The translations under genes and the position numbers were made by a program. Below, in pieces: positions 11,456 to 18,067 of a stretch of 22,611 nt of DNA. The notes under the pieces are model-generated. The model had not been told where the DNA came from and did no database searches. It saw only the letters and a program-made list of their open reading frames with translations. Positions within the stretch are counted from its first letter, which is position 1, and each line of letters starts with the position of its first letter. The stretch covers positions 1-22,611 of the IMG/VR virus record IMGVR_UViG_3300042896_000241. The stretch is one strand, 5' to 3'. This stretch comes from a virus.

Positions 11456-12880
11456 TTAAATATTACTGTTAGCTCTAACTTGATCGAACGTCTGTGTAAA
11501 GTAAATTACACCGTCGTCAAAGTATGTTTCCAAACAATCTCTCCAATCGCCGACCCCTTTGTCGGTCCAATTGCGTGGGGCATCTACAGCAGTTTGGTAT
11601 TCACCACCACTTTCCCACAGTGTAACACGCCCTTTCTTGGATGCCTTACCTGGGTCAGTGATCGGGTCCTTAAACACATCACGCCATACCACGGTAGTAC
11701 GACCGTCAACATCGACCTCTTCACGAACGCCAATTGAAGAACACTTCATGGCAAACTTCAACGTGTCACGGTCCAATTGCTGCAACAGTCCACCGCCCAT
11801 ACCAAACGCAAAGTTGTCTGCACTGTAGCCGTGAAAGTCAACCATAGTGCGAAGGATAGTTTCAAGTGATTGAGCGTTAATACCGTCGCCCCAAATTACT
11901 CGCACATTGTTCAACAGTTTGTAGCCCTTGGCGTTCTTCGGTGCACCGTACAGCTTTTCCAGGATGTACATCATCTTAGGAATAACTTCAATCGGATCAC
12001 CCGAGTCTGGCCGGATCACAACAGTTGCACCACTTGCAATCACTTCATCTTTAAGTTCAGTTCCCCACAGTTTACAGGCATTGTAAATGTCATAGCTGTC
12101 GGAAACGACTGCAAGAGTGGCCCCGGGCCGACCGAAAGATACAAGCATGTTTCTGTAGGCATCGACTTCGTTGTCTCGTCCCCAACTTGTGATGGTGCTG
12201 TGTTCACTTGCTGGGATACTAAATCCGCAGACATCACCGCCGTAAGTATCCATAATATGAAGCACACCCGACATAGTATCAGTGCCCATGAAATTAACAA
12301 GGTGCGCGGCGCCGCCCAGTCCGGCGCTTTCCATGGAAGAAACACCGCGAGCACCAAAGTCGTGCAGTTTAAAGCTAATTGTAGAAGGGTCACCAGATTT
12401 CTCCAAATATTTAAGAATAAATTGTTTCATGTCCCATGACATTGTTCCTACAGTCGTCGGGTACCAAATTGCCCGAAGTGCAGGCGTTTCGACCCATGTC
12501 GTAAGCCATGGCACTTTAGGGTCAGTGTTCTCGATCGTGCATAGAACGTTTTTTGTTGGGATAATGAGACCTTCCTTAGCCGCTCTAATACGGATCGGGA
12601 GTCTACCTCCATGCACATCCAGAATGTACTGCCATCCTGCACGGTTGAAAGGTTCTCCGTGCGCTGTCCAGATTTTATCTGCATAGTCGATTTGTTCCTG
12701 TGTGATAGGGGTCGCAAGATATTGCGCAAGTGCTTGAACGCCGAGGAATTCGGTTTCAGCATATTTGCCACCACGTGACTCAATGTAAGAGTACACGTAT
12801 TCAGTCCCTGGGGGATATTGACAGCTCATGCTAACTTTATAACTATCTGTATCCAATATAATACTATTTAATTTGCTCAT
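11456..12880 (-). CDS. nadV: Nicotinamide phosphoribosyltransferase (NAMPT/NadV)
   Basis: A 474-residue, full-length enzyme that makes nicotinamide mononucleotide from nicotinamide and PRPP, the first step of NAD+ salvage. Diagnostic motifs: H-D-F-G-A-R-G-V-S-S (173-182), H-L-V-N-F-M-G-T-D-T (193-202), the catalytic histidine region P-A-S-E-H-S-T-I (His227), R-P-D-S-G-D-P (290-296, phosphoribosyl binding) and F-G-M-G-G-G-L-L-Q (359-367). No key residue is missing. It pairs functionally with the NMN adenylyltransferase at 18064-19092, though the two are in separate operons with similar leaders. Known phage NAMPT/NMNAT pairs rebuild NAD+ depleted by host defences. The start follows AAAGGA held in a leader hairpin. 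Confidence 0.97.
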   Translation of the reverse strand: MSKLNSIILDTDSYKVSMSCQYPPGTEYVYSYIESRGGKYAETEFLGVQALAQYLATPITQEQIDYADKIWTAHGEPFNRAGWQYILDVHGGRLPIRIRAAKEGLIIPTKNVLCTIENTDPKVPWLTTWVETPALRAIWYPTTVGTMSWDMKQFILKYLEKSGDPSTISFKLHDFGARGVSSMESAGLGGAAHLVNFMGTDTMSGVLHIMDTYGGDVCGFSIPASEHSTITSWGRDNEVDAYRNMLVSFGRPGATLAVVSDSYDIYNACKLWGTELKDEVIASGATVVIRPDSGDPIEVIPKMMYILEKLYGAPKNAKGYKLLNNVRVIWGDGINAQSLETILRTMVDFHGYSADNFAFGMGGGLLQQLDRDTLKFAMKCSSIGVREEVDVDGRTTVVWRDVFKDPITDPGKASKKGRVTLWESGGEYQTAVDAPRNWTDKGVGDWRDCLETYFDDGVIYFTQTFDQVRANSNI

Positions 12881-12968
12881 AATAAAAATCCTTTATTTAA
12901 AATTGCCCCAAGTCTATCTCAGGGACTTTAGTAAAAACTTTAAGTATATATTGTTGTTACATAAATAC
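12881..12968 (-). promoter_or_regulatory. nadV leader with two hairpins (copy a)
   Basis: The RNA leader of nadV. Hairpin 1 (12906-12924) pairs CCCUGAG with CUUGGGG around an AUAGA loop. Hairpin 2 (12881-12897) pairs AAUAAAG with UUUUAUU around GAU and contains the AAAGGA Shine-Dalgarno. The same two hairpins, with compensating base changes, occur at 13909-13956 and 19442-19492. This copy also has about 30 extra AT-rich bases near its 5' end. It does not match any NAD-related riboswitch class I can recall. Confidence 0.6.
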
Positions 12969-12997
12969 ATTATACAATAAGTAGCATCATGAGTCAA
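12969..12997 (-). promoter_or_regulatory. nadV promoter TTGACT-17-TATAAT
   Basis: TTGACT, 17 bp, TATAAT, reading leftward into nadV. The -35 box is formed by the reverse complement of codons 2 and 3 (AGT CAA) of the rightward endonuclease gene, and that gene's ATG lies in the spacer. The two oppositely directed genes therefore share the same base pairs for start codon and promoter. Confidence 0.83.
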
Positions 12998-13915
12998 CAG
13001 GTTATAACAAAGTTTCAAAAAGTGCATGGCGATAAGTTCGACTATTCGAAAGTATCGTATAGCACAGCCAAAACCAAGATAGTCGTTATATGTAAAATAC
13101 ACGGCGACTTCTTGATTACTCCGAACAACCATCTTTCTGGTTACGGTTGTCCAAAATGCAGAGGGCGAGGATTTACTGATCAAGAAAAACTTGAAAGGTT
13201 TATCGATGCCGGAAATGCAATTCATAATAACAAATACGATTATTCTAAAGTTAATATGTCTGATGTTAAATTAAATATTGCCTGCCCAATACACGGTAAT
13301 TTCCTTCAATTGTACCGAGCGCATATTACTAATAAATCTGGATGTTTGCAGTGTGGATATGAAAGCAATAGCCAAATGGCGCGTTTGGGAAAAGATGCCT
13401 TTGTAGAGAAAGCTAATACTGCTCACAATAACAAATACACTTACGATAATGTAGTTTATGAAGGTGCTCATAAAAAAGTTAGCATAACATGTCCTACCCA
13501 TGGAGATTTTAGCGTTACTCCGGCCAATCATTGGAGCAACGGCGTTGGCTGCCCGTCGTGTTTTAACAGTAATCCTAGCAAGGGAGAAGTTAAAATACAT
13601 GAGTGGTTGATTAAACATAATATACCATTTGAGTTTCAAAAATCTTTTCCTGATTTATATTACAAATCTAAGAAGGGCCGCCTTAAGTATGATTTTTATA
13701 TCACGCATCTAAACTTGTTAATTGAGTTTGATGGTGAATATCATTATTCACCAATATCGTTTTCAAAATTAATATCAGGTACTGATCAATTGGCTCTTAC
13801 ACAAATTCGTGATAATCTTAAAACCGAGTACGCAAAAAAGAATGATTATAAACTTTTACGAATACGATTTGATGATAACGTGATTGGGGTATTAGAGAGC
13901 AAAGTTGACATATAA
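12989..13915 (+). CDS. Freestanding homing-type endonuclease with DUF723-like repeats
   Basis: The only rightward gene (308 aa). Three repeats (about 1-60, 69-125, 136-195) each read H-x-N-K-Y-D-Y-S-K-V, then C-P-x-H-G-[DN]-F, then G-C-x-x-C, as in zinc-binding DNA-recognition modules of phage endonucleases. Residues 198-308 look like a Vsr/PD-(D/E)XK-type nuclease: G-E-V-K-I-H-E-W-L, Y-D-F-Y-I (235-239), L-I-E-F-D-G-E-Y-H-Y (244-253), K-T-E-Y-A-K-K-N and L-L-R-I-R-F. It is AT-rich relative to nadV and lies between two copies of one leader. It probably cuts phage DNA lacking the insertion. No good SD is seen. Confidence 0.9.
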   Translation: MSQQVITKFQKVHGDKFDYSKVSYSTAKTKIVVICKIHGDFLITPNNHLSGYGCPKCRGRGFTDQEKLERFIDAGNAIHNNKYDYSKVNMSDVKLNIACPIHGNFLQLYRAHITNKSGCLQCGYESNSQMARLGKDAFVEKANTAHNNKYTYDNVVYEGAHKKVSITCPTHGDFSVTPANHWSNGVGCPSCFNSNPSKGEVKIHEWLIKHNIPFEFQKSFPDLYYKSKKGRLKYDFYITHLNLLIEFDGEYHYSPISFSKLISGTDQLALTQIRDNLKTEYAKKNDYKLLRIRFDDNVIGVLESKVDI

Positions 13916-13967
13916 AAATCCTTTATATAAAATGTGCATCGAGTCTATCTCTTTGCTGCATGTATTT
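13909..13967 (-). promoter_or_regulatory. Orphan leader with two hairpins (copy b)
   Basis: Nearly identical in layout to the leader at 19442-19501. Hairpin 1 (13936-13956) has loop AUAGA and stem GAG/CUC plus outer GCA/UGC. Hairpin 2 (13909-13929) pairs UAUAUAAAG with UUUUAUAUG, holding the SD and an AUG. That AUG opens only a 21-codon frame antisense to the endonuclease 3' end. The endonuclease stop codon lies inside this hairpin, so the leader's original gene appears to have been displaced. Confidence 0.65.
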
Positions 13968-13996
13968 ATTATAACACCTATTGCTGTAGGTGTCAA
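13968..13996 (-). promoter_or_regulatory. Orphan consensus promoter TTGACA-17-TATAAT
   Basis: A perfect -35 and -10 at 17 bp. The transcript would start near 13961 and run antisense through the whole endonuclease gene into nadV, giving nadV a second promoter. An inverted repeat (13974-13993) fills the spacer. Confidence 0.83.
13974..13993. promoter_or_regulatory. Inverted repeat ACACCTA-6-TAGGTGT in promoter spacer
   Basis: A perfect 7-bp stem with a 6-base loop lying between the -35 and -10 boxes of the orphan promoter. It could act as a repressor operator, or as a hairpin at the 3' end of the rightward endonuclease mRNA (no clear U tract follows). Confidence 0.5.
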
Positions 13997-14020
13997 TTAA
14001 TTTTACATTAGACTCATAAA

Positions 14021-14269
14021 TTATGAACCCCATTTCAAAATTGTCAGTGTAACTTCTGGCCCGTCATTCCAAATTCGTATTCCTTCTGGAGTCATGTGTT
14101 GATCCATTATACCAGGGTAATGAGGAGACGGCGTTTCGTAATAATCACCTGAGCTCCAAAACCAAGTTTCTTTACCTTCTTCATCGCAAGGGTGTCCAAA
14201 CTTAGGAACTAACCACTCTGCTACTTTATCGCGTCGGAAGCCCTTAGGCAATTCGATTCTAATTGACAT
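14021..14269 (-). CDS. F-x-LRW family protein outside the array (82 aa)
   Basis: Begins MSIRIELPKGFRRDKV, directly after the macro gene's TGA with GGAGT 8 nt upstream. The core K-V-A-E-W-L-V-P-K-F-G-H-P-C and the end E-V-T-L-T-I-L-K-W-G-S place it in the array family, 7.5 kb away from the other members. It is the last gene before an operon end, so its L-K-W codons (no GAGGTGG) do not serve any following gene. This copy could show whether the motif has a protein role. Confidence 0.8.
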   Translation of the reverse strand: MSIRIELPKGFRRDKVAEWLVPKFGHPCDEEGKETWFWSSGDYYETPSPHYPGIMDQHMTPEGIRIWNDGPEVTLTILKWGS

Positions 14270-14746
14270 TCACGCAAACTCCACAACAGTAACAGATCCG
14301 CCGCCTTCGGTAATAATTCGACTGAAGTCTTCCAGCATAGTCATAATTCGAACTGGATCACCACCGGCCAGGCCCATGCCAATTAGTGGAAATCCGAATC
14401 GTTTGTCCTTGTACAAGTATGCAAACTTCTGAAGAATCAAGGCGAAGCTTGCATATTCAAAAACATCTTCATTGGCACCACCGCGATTGAATCCGTATTG
14501 TGTATAAGCGTTTGCAATTACGAATTTTGGATCTTTAAGATCGTTTACCGCAAGAGTATAGCTGCCCAGCTTTGTATAATCGCCTGATGATGTCGTTGCA
14601 TCAGCAGCGTATGCGGTTGGATACTGTTCTCGGATCTGCTTCGCGACCCCGCTGCCCATAGTACACCAGCAATTCGCGCCATGAACTATAATATCAAACT
14701 CACCTTGTTCTGCTAGTTTAAGCAGATCACCTTTAACTAAAATCAT
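14270..14746 (-). CDS. Macro domain protein (ADP-ribose binding/hydrolase)
   Basis: A single macro domain of 158 residues. Signature segments are I-I-V-H-G-A-N-C (19-26), M-G-S-G-V-A-K-Q-I (30-38), K-L-G-S-Y-T, V-I-A-N-A-Y-T-Q-Y (76-84) and F-P-L-I-G-M-G-L-A-G-G-D (119-130). Relatives bind ADP-ribose and may hydrolyse ADP-ribose-1''-phosphate or remove ADP-ribose from macromolecules. In a phage with NAD+ salvage it could process ADP-ribose released by host NADases or reverse ADP-ribosylation (inference). The ATG overlaps the upstream TGA, with AAGGAG 6 nt before it. Confidence 0.93.
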   Translation of the reverse strand: MILVKGDLLKLAEQGEFDIIVHGANCWCTMGSGVAKQIREQYPTAYAADATTSSGDYTKLGSYTLAVNDLKDPKFVIANAYTQYGFNRGGANEDVFEYASFALILQKFAYLYKDKRFGFPLIGMGLAGGDPVRIMTMLEDFSRIITEGGGSVTVVEFA

Positions 14747-15021
14747 GTTAACTCCTTATCAATTCCATTTTTGTCTAGCAGAGCCGAGAGGCGCTTACGT
14801 TCCTGTTCCAGTTCGTCTGGGTAGCGCCATCCTTCAAACTCACTCGCCTTGATCAATCGAAACTCTTCGGCAAAGGCGAACAGAGATGTTTGAACTCGAG
14901 TGATAGTTTCAAGGCAAATACTATCAAATCCGCTATGCTCAACATCAGCAATCACACCAGACAACTCGTGGCCCAGCAGTTTGATATCACGCGGCGTTGT
15001 TGCAATGTATTCTTCAGACAT
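14743..15021 (-). CDS. Hypothetical helical protein (92 aa)
   Basis: Begins MSEEYIATTPRDIKLLG, overlapping the upstream gene by 8 nt. Mostly helical: L-S-G-V-I-A-D-V-E-H, then S-L-F-A-F-A-E-E-F-R-L-I-K, and a charged C-terminal helix E-L-E-Q-E-R-K-R-L-S-A-L-L. Its final codons hold the strong AAGGAG SD for the macro gene. No known family. Confidence 0.78.
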   Translation of the reverse strand: MSEEYIATTPRDIKLLGHELSGVIADVEHSGFDSICLETITRVQTSLFAFAEEFRLIKASEFEGWRYPDELEQERKRLSALLDKNGIDKELT

Positions 15022-15523
15022 TTGGAGCTTTCATAGTAGCTCTGCTGTCGCTAATTGTCAATGTTTGACCTTCTAGTTCATCGCGAACTGTAAGTTTACG
15101 CTGCATGACACCATAGCTTGCTCGATACACATTAGCTGCAATTTTCGTTACTTTTACTAGTCGAACTTCATTGCTGCTAGCAACATACAGCACATCACCA
15201 ACGTGGATTTCGTTGTTATTGCGATCAAAAGGGATACACAGATCTTCATAGAGCCCTTGATAATTTATAGTTTCATCAATAGTGACCTCGCGCTCCCGGT
15301 TTGGATTTCGATACAAAGCCTGTTTGATGCTGTCCAACCAGATGCCCCGGCCTCGACTTTGCTTGCTTACTATATGCGGCCCGATCAAGTCTTGGGAAAT
15401 CTCTTCCCGCATCTCATCAAACTGTTCGGGATAATCTTGGTATCCAATTTCTTGCCCATCAAAGACTTGACCAGCAAATTGCCCAGACAATACCTTATAT
15501 CGATGTTTGTAAACCCGTTTCAT
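15014..15523 (-). CDS. Hypothetical phage protein with SH3-like barrel appearance (169 aa)
   Basis: Begins MKRVYKHRYKVLSGQFAGQ. It is first in its operon, behind a consensus promoter, with an AGG SD about 9 nt upstream. Residues 1-30 (Y-K-V-L-S-G-Q-F-A-G-Q-V-F-D-G) and 105-165 (I-H-V-G-D-V-L-Y-V-A, R-L-V-K-V-T-K-I, L-T-V-R-D-E-L-E-G-Q-T-L-T-I) look like short beta barrels of KOW/SH3 type. This is a shape impression, not a family assignment. Function is unknown. Confidence 0.78.
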   Translation of the reverse strand: MKRVYKHRYKVLSGQFAGQVFDGQEIGYQDYPEQFDEMREEISQDLIGPHIVSKQSRGRGIWLDSIKQALYRNPNREREVTIDETINYQGLYEDLCIPFDRNNNEIHVGDVLYVASSNEVRLVKVTKIAANVYRASYGVMQRKLTVRDELEGQTLTISDSRATMKAPNV

Positions 15524-15551
15524 TTATAAGCCTGTGTGTTGTTAAGTGTTA

Positions 15552-15580
15552 ATTATAACAAAGACGCGCAATTGCGTCAA
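15552..15580 (-). promoter_or_regulatory. Sigma70-type promoter TTGACG-17-TATAAT
   Basis: TTGACG, 17 bp, TATAAT, followed by a leader of about 22 nt before the ATG at 15523. It lies just after the stop of the gene at 15582-15908 and overlaps a terminator-like hairpin. Confidence 0.83.
15557..15578 (-). terminator. Terminator-like hairpin overlapping a promoter
   Basis: On the minus strand GACGC, six bases, GCGTC, then TTTGTT. This is a short GC stem followed by a partial U run, right after the stop at 15582. It could end the upstream operon while the same bases form the -35 and spacer of the next promoter. The stem is short, so efficiency is doubtful. Confidence 0.45.
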
Positions 15581-15581
15581 C

Positions 15582-15908
15582 TTACCTATAAGCTGGAATC
15601 TTGCGAATGAGTTCGGGACTCACTGTTAAGATATCCTTACTGTGCGAACGGATATAGTAATCCTTGTGTTGATCACCCACACCACTTCCATCTATGTTAT
15701 AAAAGTCGGCTCGTGAACATCGTCGTTCAGCAGCCAGCACATCAAGCCAATCATCACGATCGATTCGTGCAATCATGCAGTAGGAATTGCTGATTCTCCT
15801 ATACCCTTGCCGCGTTAATTCAAGGGGAAGCATTGCTACTTCGAACTCATCAGGTTCCCATGATCCCATTGTAATGTCACGTTCGGTAATATTGCACTTA
15901 AAGTTCAT
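15582..15908 (-). CDS. Hypothetical protein (108 aa)
   Basis: Begins MNFKCNITERDITMGSW; the ATG overlaps the upstream TGA, with GGACAG before it. A ten-residue upstream extension lies inside the MazG-like gene and is rejected. It shows strand-rich segments (E-V-A-M-L-P-L-E-L, Y-R-R-I-S-N-S-Y-C-M-I-A-R-I) and D-R-D-D-W-L-D-V-L. It is last in its operon. No known family. Confidence 0.78.
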   Translation of the reverse strand: MNFKCNITERDITMGSWEPDEFEVAMLPLELTRQGYRRISNSYCMIARIDRDDWLDVLAAERRCSRADFYNIDGSGVGDQHKDYYIRSHSKDILTVSPELIRKIPAYR

Positions 15909-16216
15909 GACTGTCCGTTCAAAAGCATCTTCGACCACTTCAACGTCTTCTTCTCTAGATGCCTCTGTAGCAGCGAAGACACCTCAGATATACTCAGCTC
16001 GGGGTTTGCTGCTGCAAACGTGTCTAGTACGCAGATAATAACGTCTGCAGCCTCCCCTGCTAAGGGTTCCTTCATTGTCTTATGCGGGAGATGTCCCTCT
16101 TTGTGCATGAGTGCCTCTGAAAATTCTCCAAGTTCCTCCATAATCTTGCTGTTCCGTACAAACAACGGTTTGGTATTGTGAGCACTACGACTCAATTCAA
16201 AGATTTCATTAAACAT
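15905..16216 (-). CDS. MazG-like nucleotide pyrophosphohydrolase
   Basis: A 103-residue all-alpha protein with the metal-binding pattern of the MazG/all-alpha NTP-PPase superfamily. It has E-E-L-G-E-F-S-E-A-L (Glu27, Glu28, Glu31), then P-L-A-G-E-A-A-D-V-I-I (Glu55 and Asp58). Such enzymes hydrolyse (d)NTPs to NMPs. Phage copies clean nucleotide pools or have been proposed to lower alarmones. The start follows GGAGAT from the upstream stop region (about 11 nt). The size is typical of a single-domain phage MazG-like protein. Confidence 0.82.
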   Translation of the reverse strand: MFNEIFELSRSAHNTKPLFVRNSKIMEELGEFSEALMHKEGHLPHKTMKEPLAGEAADVIICVLDTFAAANPELSISEVSSLLQRHLEKKTLKWSKMLLNGQS

Positions 16217-16222
16217 ATCGTA

Positions 16223-16525
16223 TTAATCTCCAAAGGAAACTGTGATGTCAGTTTTAATGGTCATTGCATCAATGGCAAATACCTTAAACGGCTTACTATT
16301 GCTATATTTGCTTTCCTTTTCTTGCTTGACCCAAGCGGCAACTTCTTCTTTTGTTTTGAATCCGCGTATGCTGACATAAGTCGATGTTTCCATTGAAGGA
16401 GGTGGATCTGGCGGGCCATAGTCCGCACCCATATGACTCTCAATGTATTCTTGAACTACTATAAAGTTTGGCGAGTGCTTATCAAAGTCAGCAAGCCTGC
16501 TAATACTATTTCCAATATAACTCAT
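16223..16525 (-). CDS. Hypothetical protein (100 aa)
   Basis: Begins MSYIGNSISRLADFDKHS; the ATG overlaps the upstream TGA after GGAGTAACACC from the HFGV codons. A Pro-rich segment G-P-P-D-P-P-P-S (residues about 37-44) splits an N-terminal helix from a strand-helix-strand part (Y-V-S-I-R-G-F-K-T-K-E-E-V-A-A-W-V, F-K-V-F-A-I-D-A-M). No known family. Confidence 0.8.
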   Translation of the reverse strand: MSYIGNSISRLADFDKHSPNFIVVQEYIESHMGADYGPPDPPPSMETSTYVSIRGFKTKEEVAAWVKQEKESKYSNSKPFKVFAIDAMTIKTDITVSFGD

Positions 16526-16740
16526 GGTGTTACTCCAAAATGGTGTTTAATCATCCCTGACATTTTACCGTCTCCGTTCCACGAACTAACCTCAGCACAT
16601 TCCTGAACAATCAACTCAGCGAACGTTTTATTGAACAGCGTTTCGTAAAATGCTGCGTCCCCTTTATCCCACAGTGCTTGGTATTCTGCATTAGCTAGTG
16701 ACTTGGCTTTGCTAACTAATTCGTTAATTCTCTCGTTCAT
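16522..16740 (-). CDS. HFGV family small protein (72 aa)
   Basis: Begins MNERINELVSKAKSLAN, then F-A-E-L-I-V-Q-E-C-A-E-V and M-I-K-H-H-F-G-V-T-P. It is a canonical family member away from the 8-11 kb cluster. GGA GTA ACA CCA TGA places GGAG 7 nt before the next ATG. Its own start overlaps the upstream TGA, with AGGTG before it. Function is unknown. Confidence 0.84.
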   Translation of the reverse strand: MNERINELVSKAKSLANAEYQALWDKGDAAFYETLFNKTFAELIVQECAEVSSWNGDGKMSGMIKHHFGVTP

Positions 16741-16928
16741 TTTACACCTACTTCTTTACTACAATTAGGGCAATCAATGTGCCGGTAATCTTCAGAGCTG
16801 CCACTGTAATCTCGTATAATGCGCGACTTAACTTCGCGTGGTACATAAGATAATGTAGCGCCACAGTTACGACACACGACTTCTTTCACCACGCTTTGGT
16901 GTGGTATTTTTGATACTACATTTACCAT
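16737..16928 (-). CDS. Zinc-ribbon protein (63 aa)
   Basis: Begins MVNVVSKIPHQSVV; the start follows GGAGAT about 5 nt upstream, and an ATG four codons earlier lies in that SD region. Cys19-x-x-Cys22 (C-R-N-C-G) and Cys53-x-x-Cys56 (C-P-N-C-S) form a four-cysteine zinc ribbon. The basic segment between them (R-E-V-K-S-R-I-I-R) could contact nucleic acid. Partner and role are unknown. Confidence 0.82.
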   Translation of the reverse strand: MVNVVSKIPHQSVVKEVVCRNCGATLSYVPREVKSRIIRDYSGSSEDYRHIDCPNCSKEVGVK

Positions 16929-16929
16929 A

Positions 16930-17304
16930 TTAATCTCCATCTCCGTAACGACCGCGCTGCGGTCTTGGTGTTTCTTCGGAACCTATCATAAATGTAACAG
17001 TATATCCATTAAACTCACGAATACTGTATCGATCTTGTGGGGAACTACAGTCGATGTAGTTGGCAGTGACCTTATCGACCTTCTTGCCAGTCTGTTCTTC
17101 AACCATTTTGCGAACCATTTCTTCCACCACCTTGGCGGACAATGTTGCGCTCATTGCGAAATCAATATTATATCCATTCATACCATTATCCTTATTTGCT
17201 TGTTTACCCAACATTTCAACGATTTTATAGCCTCCGCCCATCTTGACTAATATCGGATAAGTTTTGTTATCTTCATATATTTGTCTCACGCGGACGCTTG
17301 TCAT
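16930..17304 (-). CDS. Hypothetical protein with charged tail (124 aa)
   Basis: Begins MTSVRVRQIYEDNKTYP; the ATG overlaps the upstream TGA. Strand-rich N-terminus (I-L-V-K-M-G-G-G-Y-K-I-V-E-M-L-G-K) and a helix K-V-V-E-E-M-V-R-K-M-V-E-E-Q. A C-terminal Arg/Gly/Asp tail ends G-R-Y-G-D-G-D, whose codons give GGAGATGGAGAT, SD for the next gene. Not an HFGV or LRW member, but it also encodes the next RBS in its end. Confidence 0.78.
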   Translation of the reverse strand: MTSVRVRQIYEDNKTYPILVKMGGGYKIVEMLGKQANKDNGMNGYNIDFAMSATLSAKVVEEMVRKMVEEQTGKKVDKVTANYIDCSSPQDRYSIREFNGYTVTFMIGSEETPRPQRGRYGDGD

Positions 17305-17501
17305 TTTGAAGTCTTTCGTAAACTGTCATTAAACCAATCAGTTAAATTAGAATTCAAAGTAACTGTGTTATCTTCGTAGAATTCTTTCTCTGCGGCAACT
17401 CGAATCATTTTATATAGGTGGGTGATTCGAGATGAGTGACTGCCTTGACGTACTGCGCGATTAATGATCCGCTTCATAAACCAAGTTTCAAATTTATTCA
17501 T
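17301..17501 (-). CDS. Conserved small phage protein (66 aa)
   Basis: Begins MNKFETWFMKRIINRAV at 17501; an alternative ATG at 17513 (MVTGMNKF) overlaps the upstream stop. Neither has a strong SD. The pattern R-Q-G-S-H-S-S-R-I-T-H-L-Y, then A-A-E-K-E-F-Y-E-D-N-T and a C-terminal L-T-D-W-F-N-D-S-L resembles a small helical protein I recall from several large phages. Function is unknown. Confidence 0.72.
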   Translation of the reverse strand: MNKFETWFMKRIINRAVRQGSHSSRITHLYKMIRVAAEKEFYEDNTVTLNSNLTDWFNDSLRKTSK

Positions 17502-17506
17502 ACCAG

Positions 17507-17758
17507 TTACCATGTTATGGTTGTCCAATCGCCGTCACGTTGATCTGATGTTATTTCAACAGTATACCCAATGTGTTCAAGTCGCTTTACAATTACTTTA
17601 TGTAAAGCAAATGACGCCACCATCATAAACTCACCTTTCATTGCGAGTTTATGAATTTCACCTATAATGCGATCAGTATCTGCTCGCATATATTCTCCAT
17701 CAATGCATTGAGTAGCTTCTGCTGCTACTCTTGCTGCTTTCGCTGTTAAGTATGCCAT
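17507..17758 (-). CDS. Hypothetical protein (83 aa)
   Basis: Begins MAYLTAKAARVAAEATQ at the ATG 1 nt after the upstream TAA, with GGGG about 9 nt before it. An N-terminal Ala-rich helix and a second helix I-I-G-E-I-H-K-L-A-M-K-G are followed by strands I-G-Y-T-V-E-I-T and W-T-T-I-T-W at the end. The helix-helix-strand order with a terminal Trp is common in small phage proteins; no family is assigned. Confidence 0.77.
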   Translation of the reverse strand: MAYLTAKAARVAAEATQCIDGEYMRADTDRIIGEIHKLAMKGEFMMVASFALHKVIVKRLEHIGYTVEITSDQRDGDWTTITW

Positions 17759-17759
17759 A

Positions 17760-18008
17760 TTAAAACCCCAACGATTTTCGTTCAATAGGTGTCAATTTTG
17801 CCAATGCACGTTCACGAGTCTTTTCGGACTTGCCTTCGAGGTATTCCTCAATAGTGTCGTAAATCTCAAACTCTCGGTCATTCACAGTGTCGTATGTGTT
17901 CTTTTGCTTCCACAAATCTGCTTCTGTTTTAGAGGTAACATAAAAAGCATGATTGCAACGGTCGCCACCGTCCCAAATTTGAATATCCCAAACTTTAAGT
18001 GTTTTCAT
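17760..18008 (-). CDS. Hypothetical protein (82 aa)
   Basis: First gene behind the promoter at 18039-18067, with AGGAAG 7 nt before the ATG. Strand-rich start (K-T-L-K-V-W-D-I-Q-I-W-D-G-G) and a C-terminal helix (T-R-E-R-A-L-A-K-L-T-P-I-E-R-K-S-L-G). The end K-L-T-P-I-E-R-K-x-L-G resembles the K-L-S-K-E-E-K-E-L-L-G-L end of the protein at 20315-20680. Function is unknown. Confidence 0.8.
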   Translation of the reverse strand: MKTLKVWDIQIWDGGDRCNHAFYVTSKTEADLWKQKNTYDTVNDREFEIYDTIEEYLEGKSEKTRERALAKLTPIERKSLGF

Positions 18009-18038
18009 AACCGCTTCCTACTTTGTTTCTATGTATTA

Positions 18039-18067
18039 ATTATAACAAGGTTACCTATTGATATCAA
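18039..18067 (-). promoter_or_regulatory. Sigma70-type promoter TTGATA-17-TATAAT
   Basis: TTGATA, 17 bp, TATAAT, then TAATACATAG. The -35 overlaps the stop codon of the NMN adenylyltransferase gene and lies in a perfect 10-bp palindrome TTGATATCAA (18058-18067), a possible operator. Confidence 0.8.

Noticed and set aside
11870-12439. A long rightward open frame (189 codons) opposite nadV
   Set aside because: It lies antisense within the strongly conserved nadV reading frame, has no SD, and its sequence shows no recognisable domain. It is a shadow of nadV codon structure.
12881-12968. nadV leader as a known NAD+ or other metabolite riboswitch
   Set aside because: The two short hairpins lack the conserved features of riboswitch classes I know. 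Only a shared structured leader can be claimed.
12951-12978. Rightward promoter TTGTTG-16-TACAAT before the endonuclease
   Set aside because: Weak boxes in an AT-rich leader, giving a transcript start only a few bases before the ATG and no SD. It could be chance, so it is not listed as a feature.
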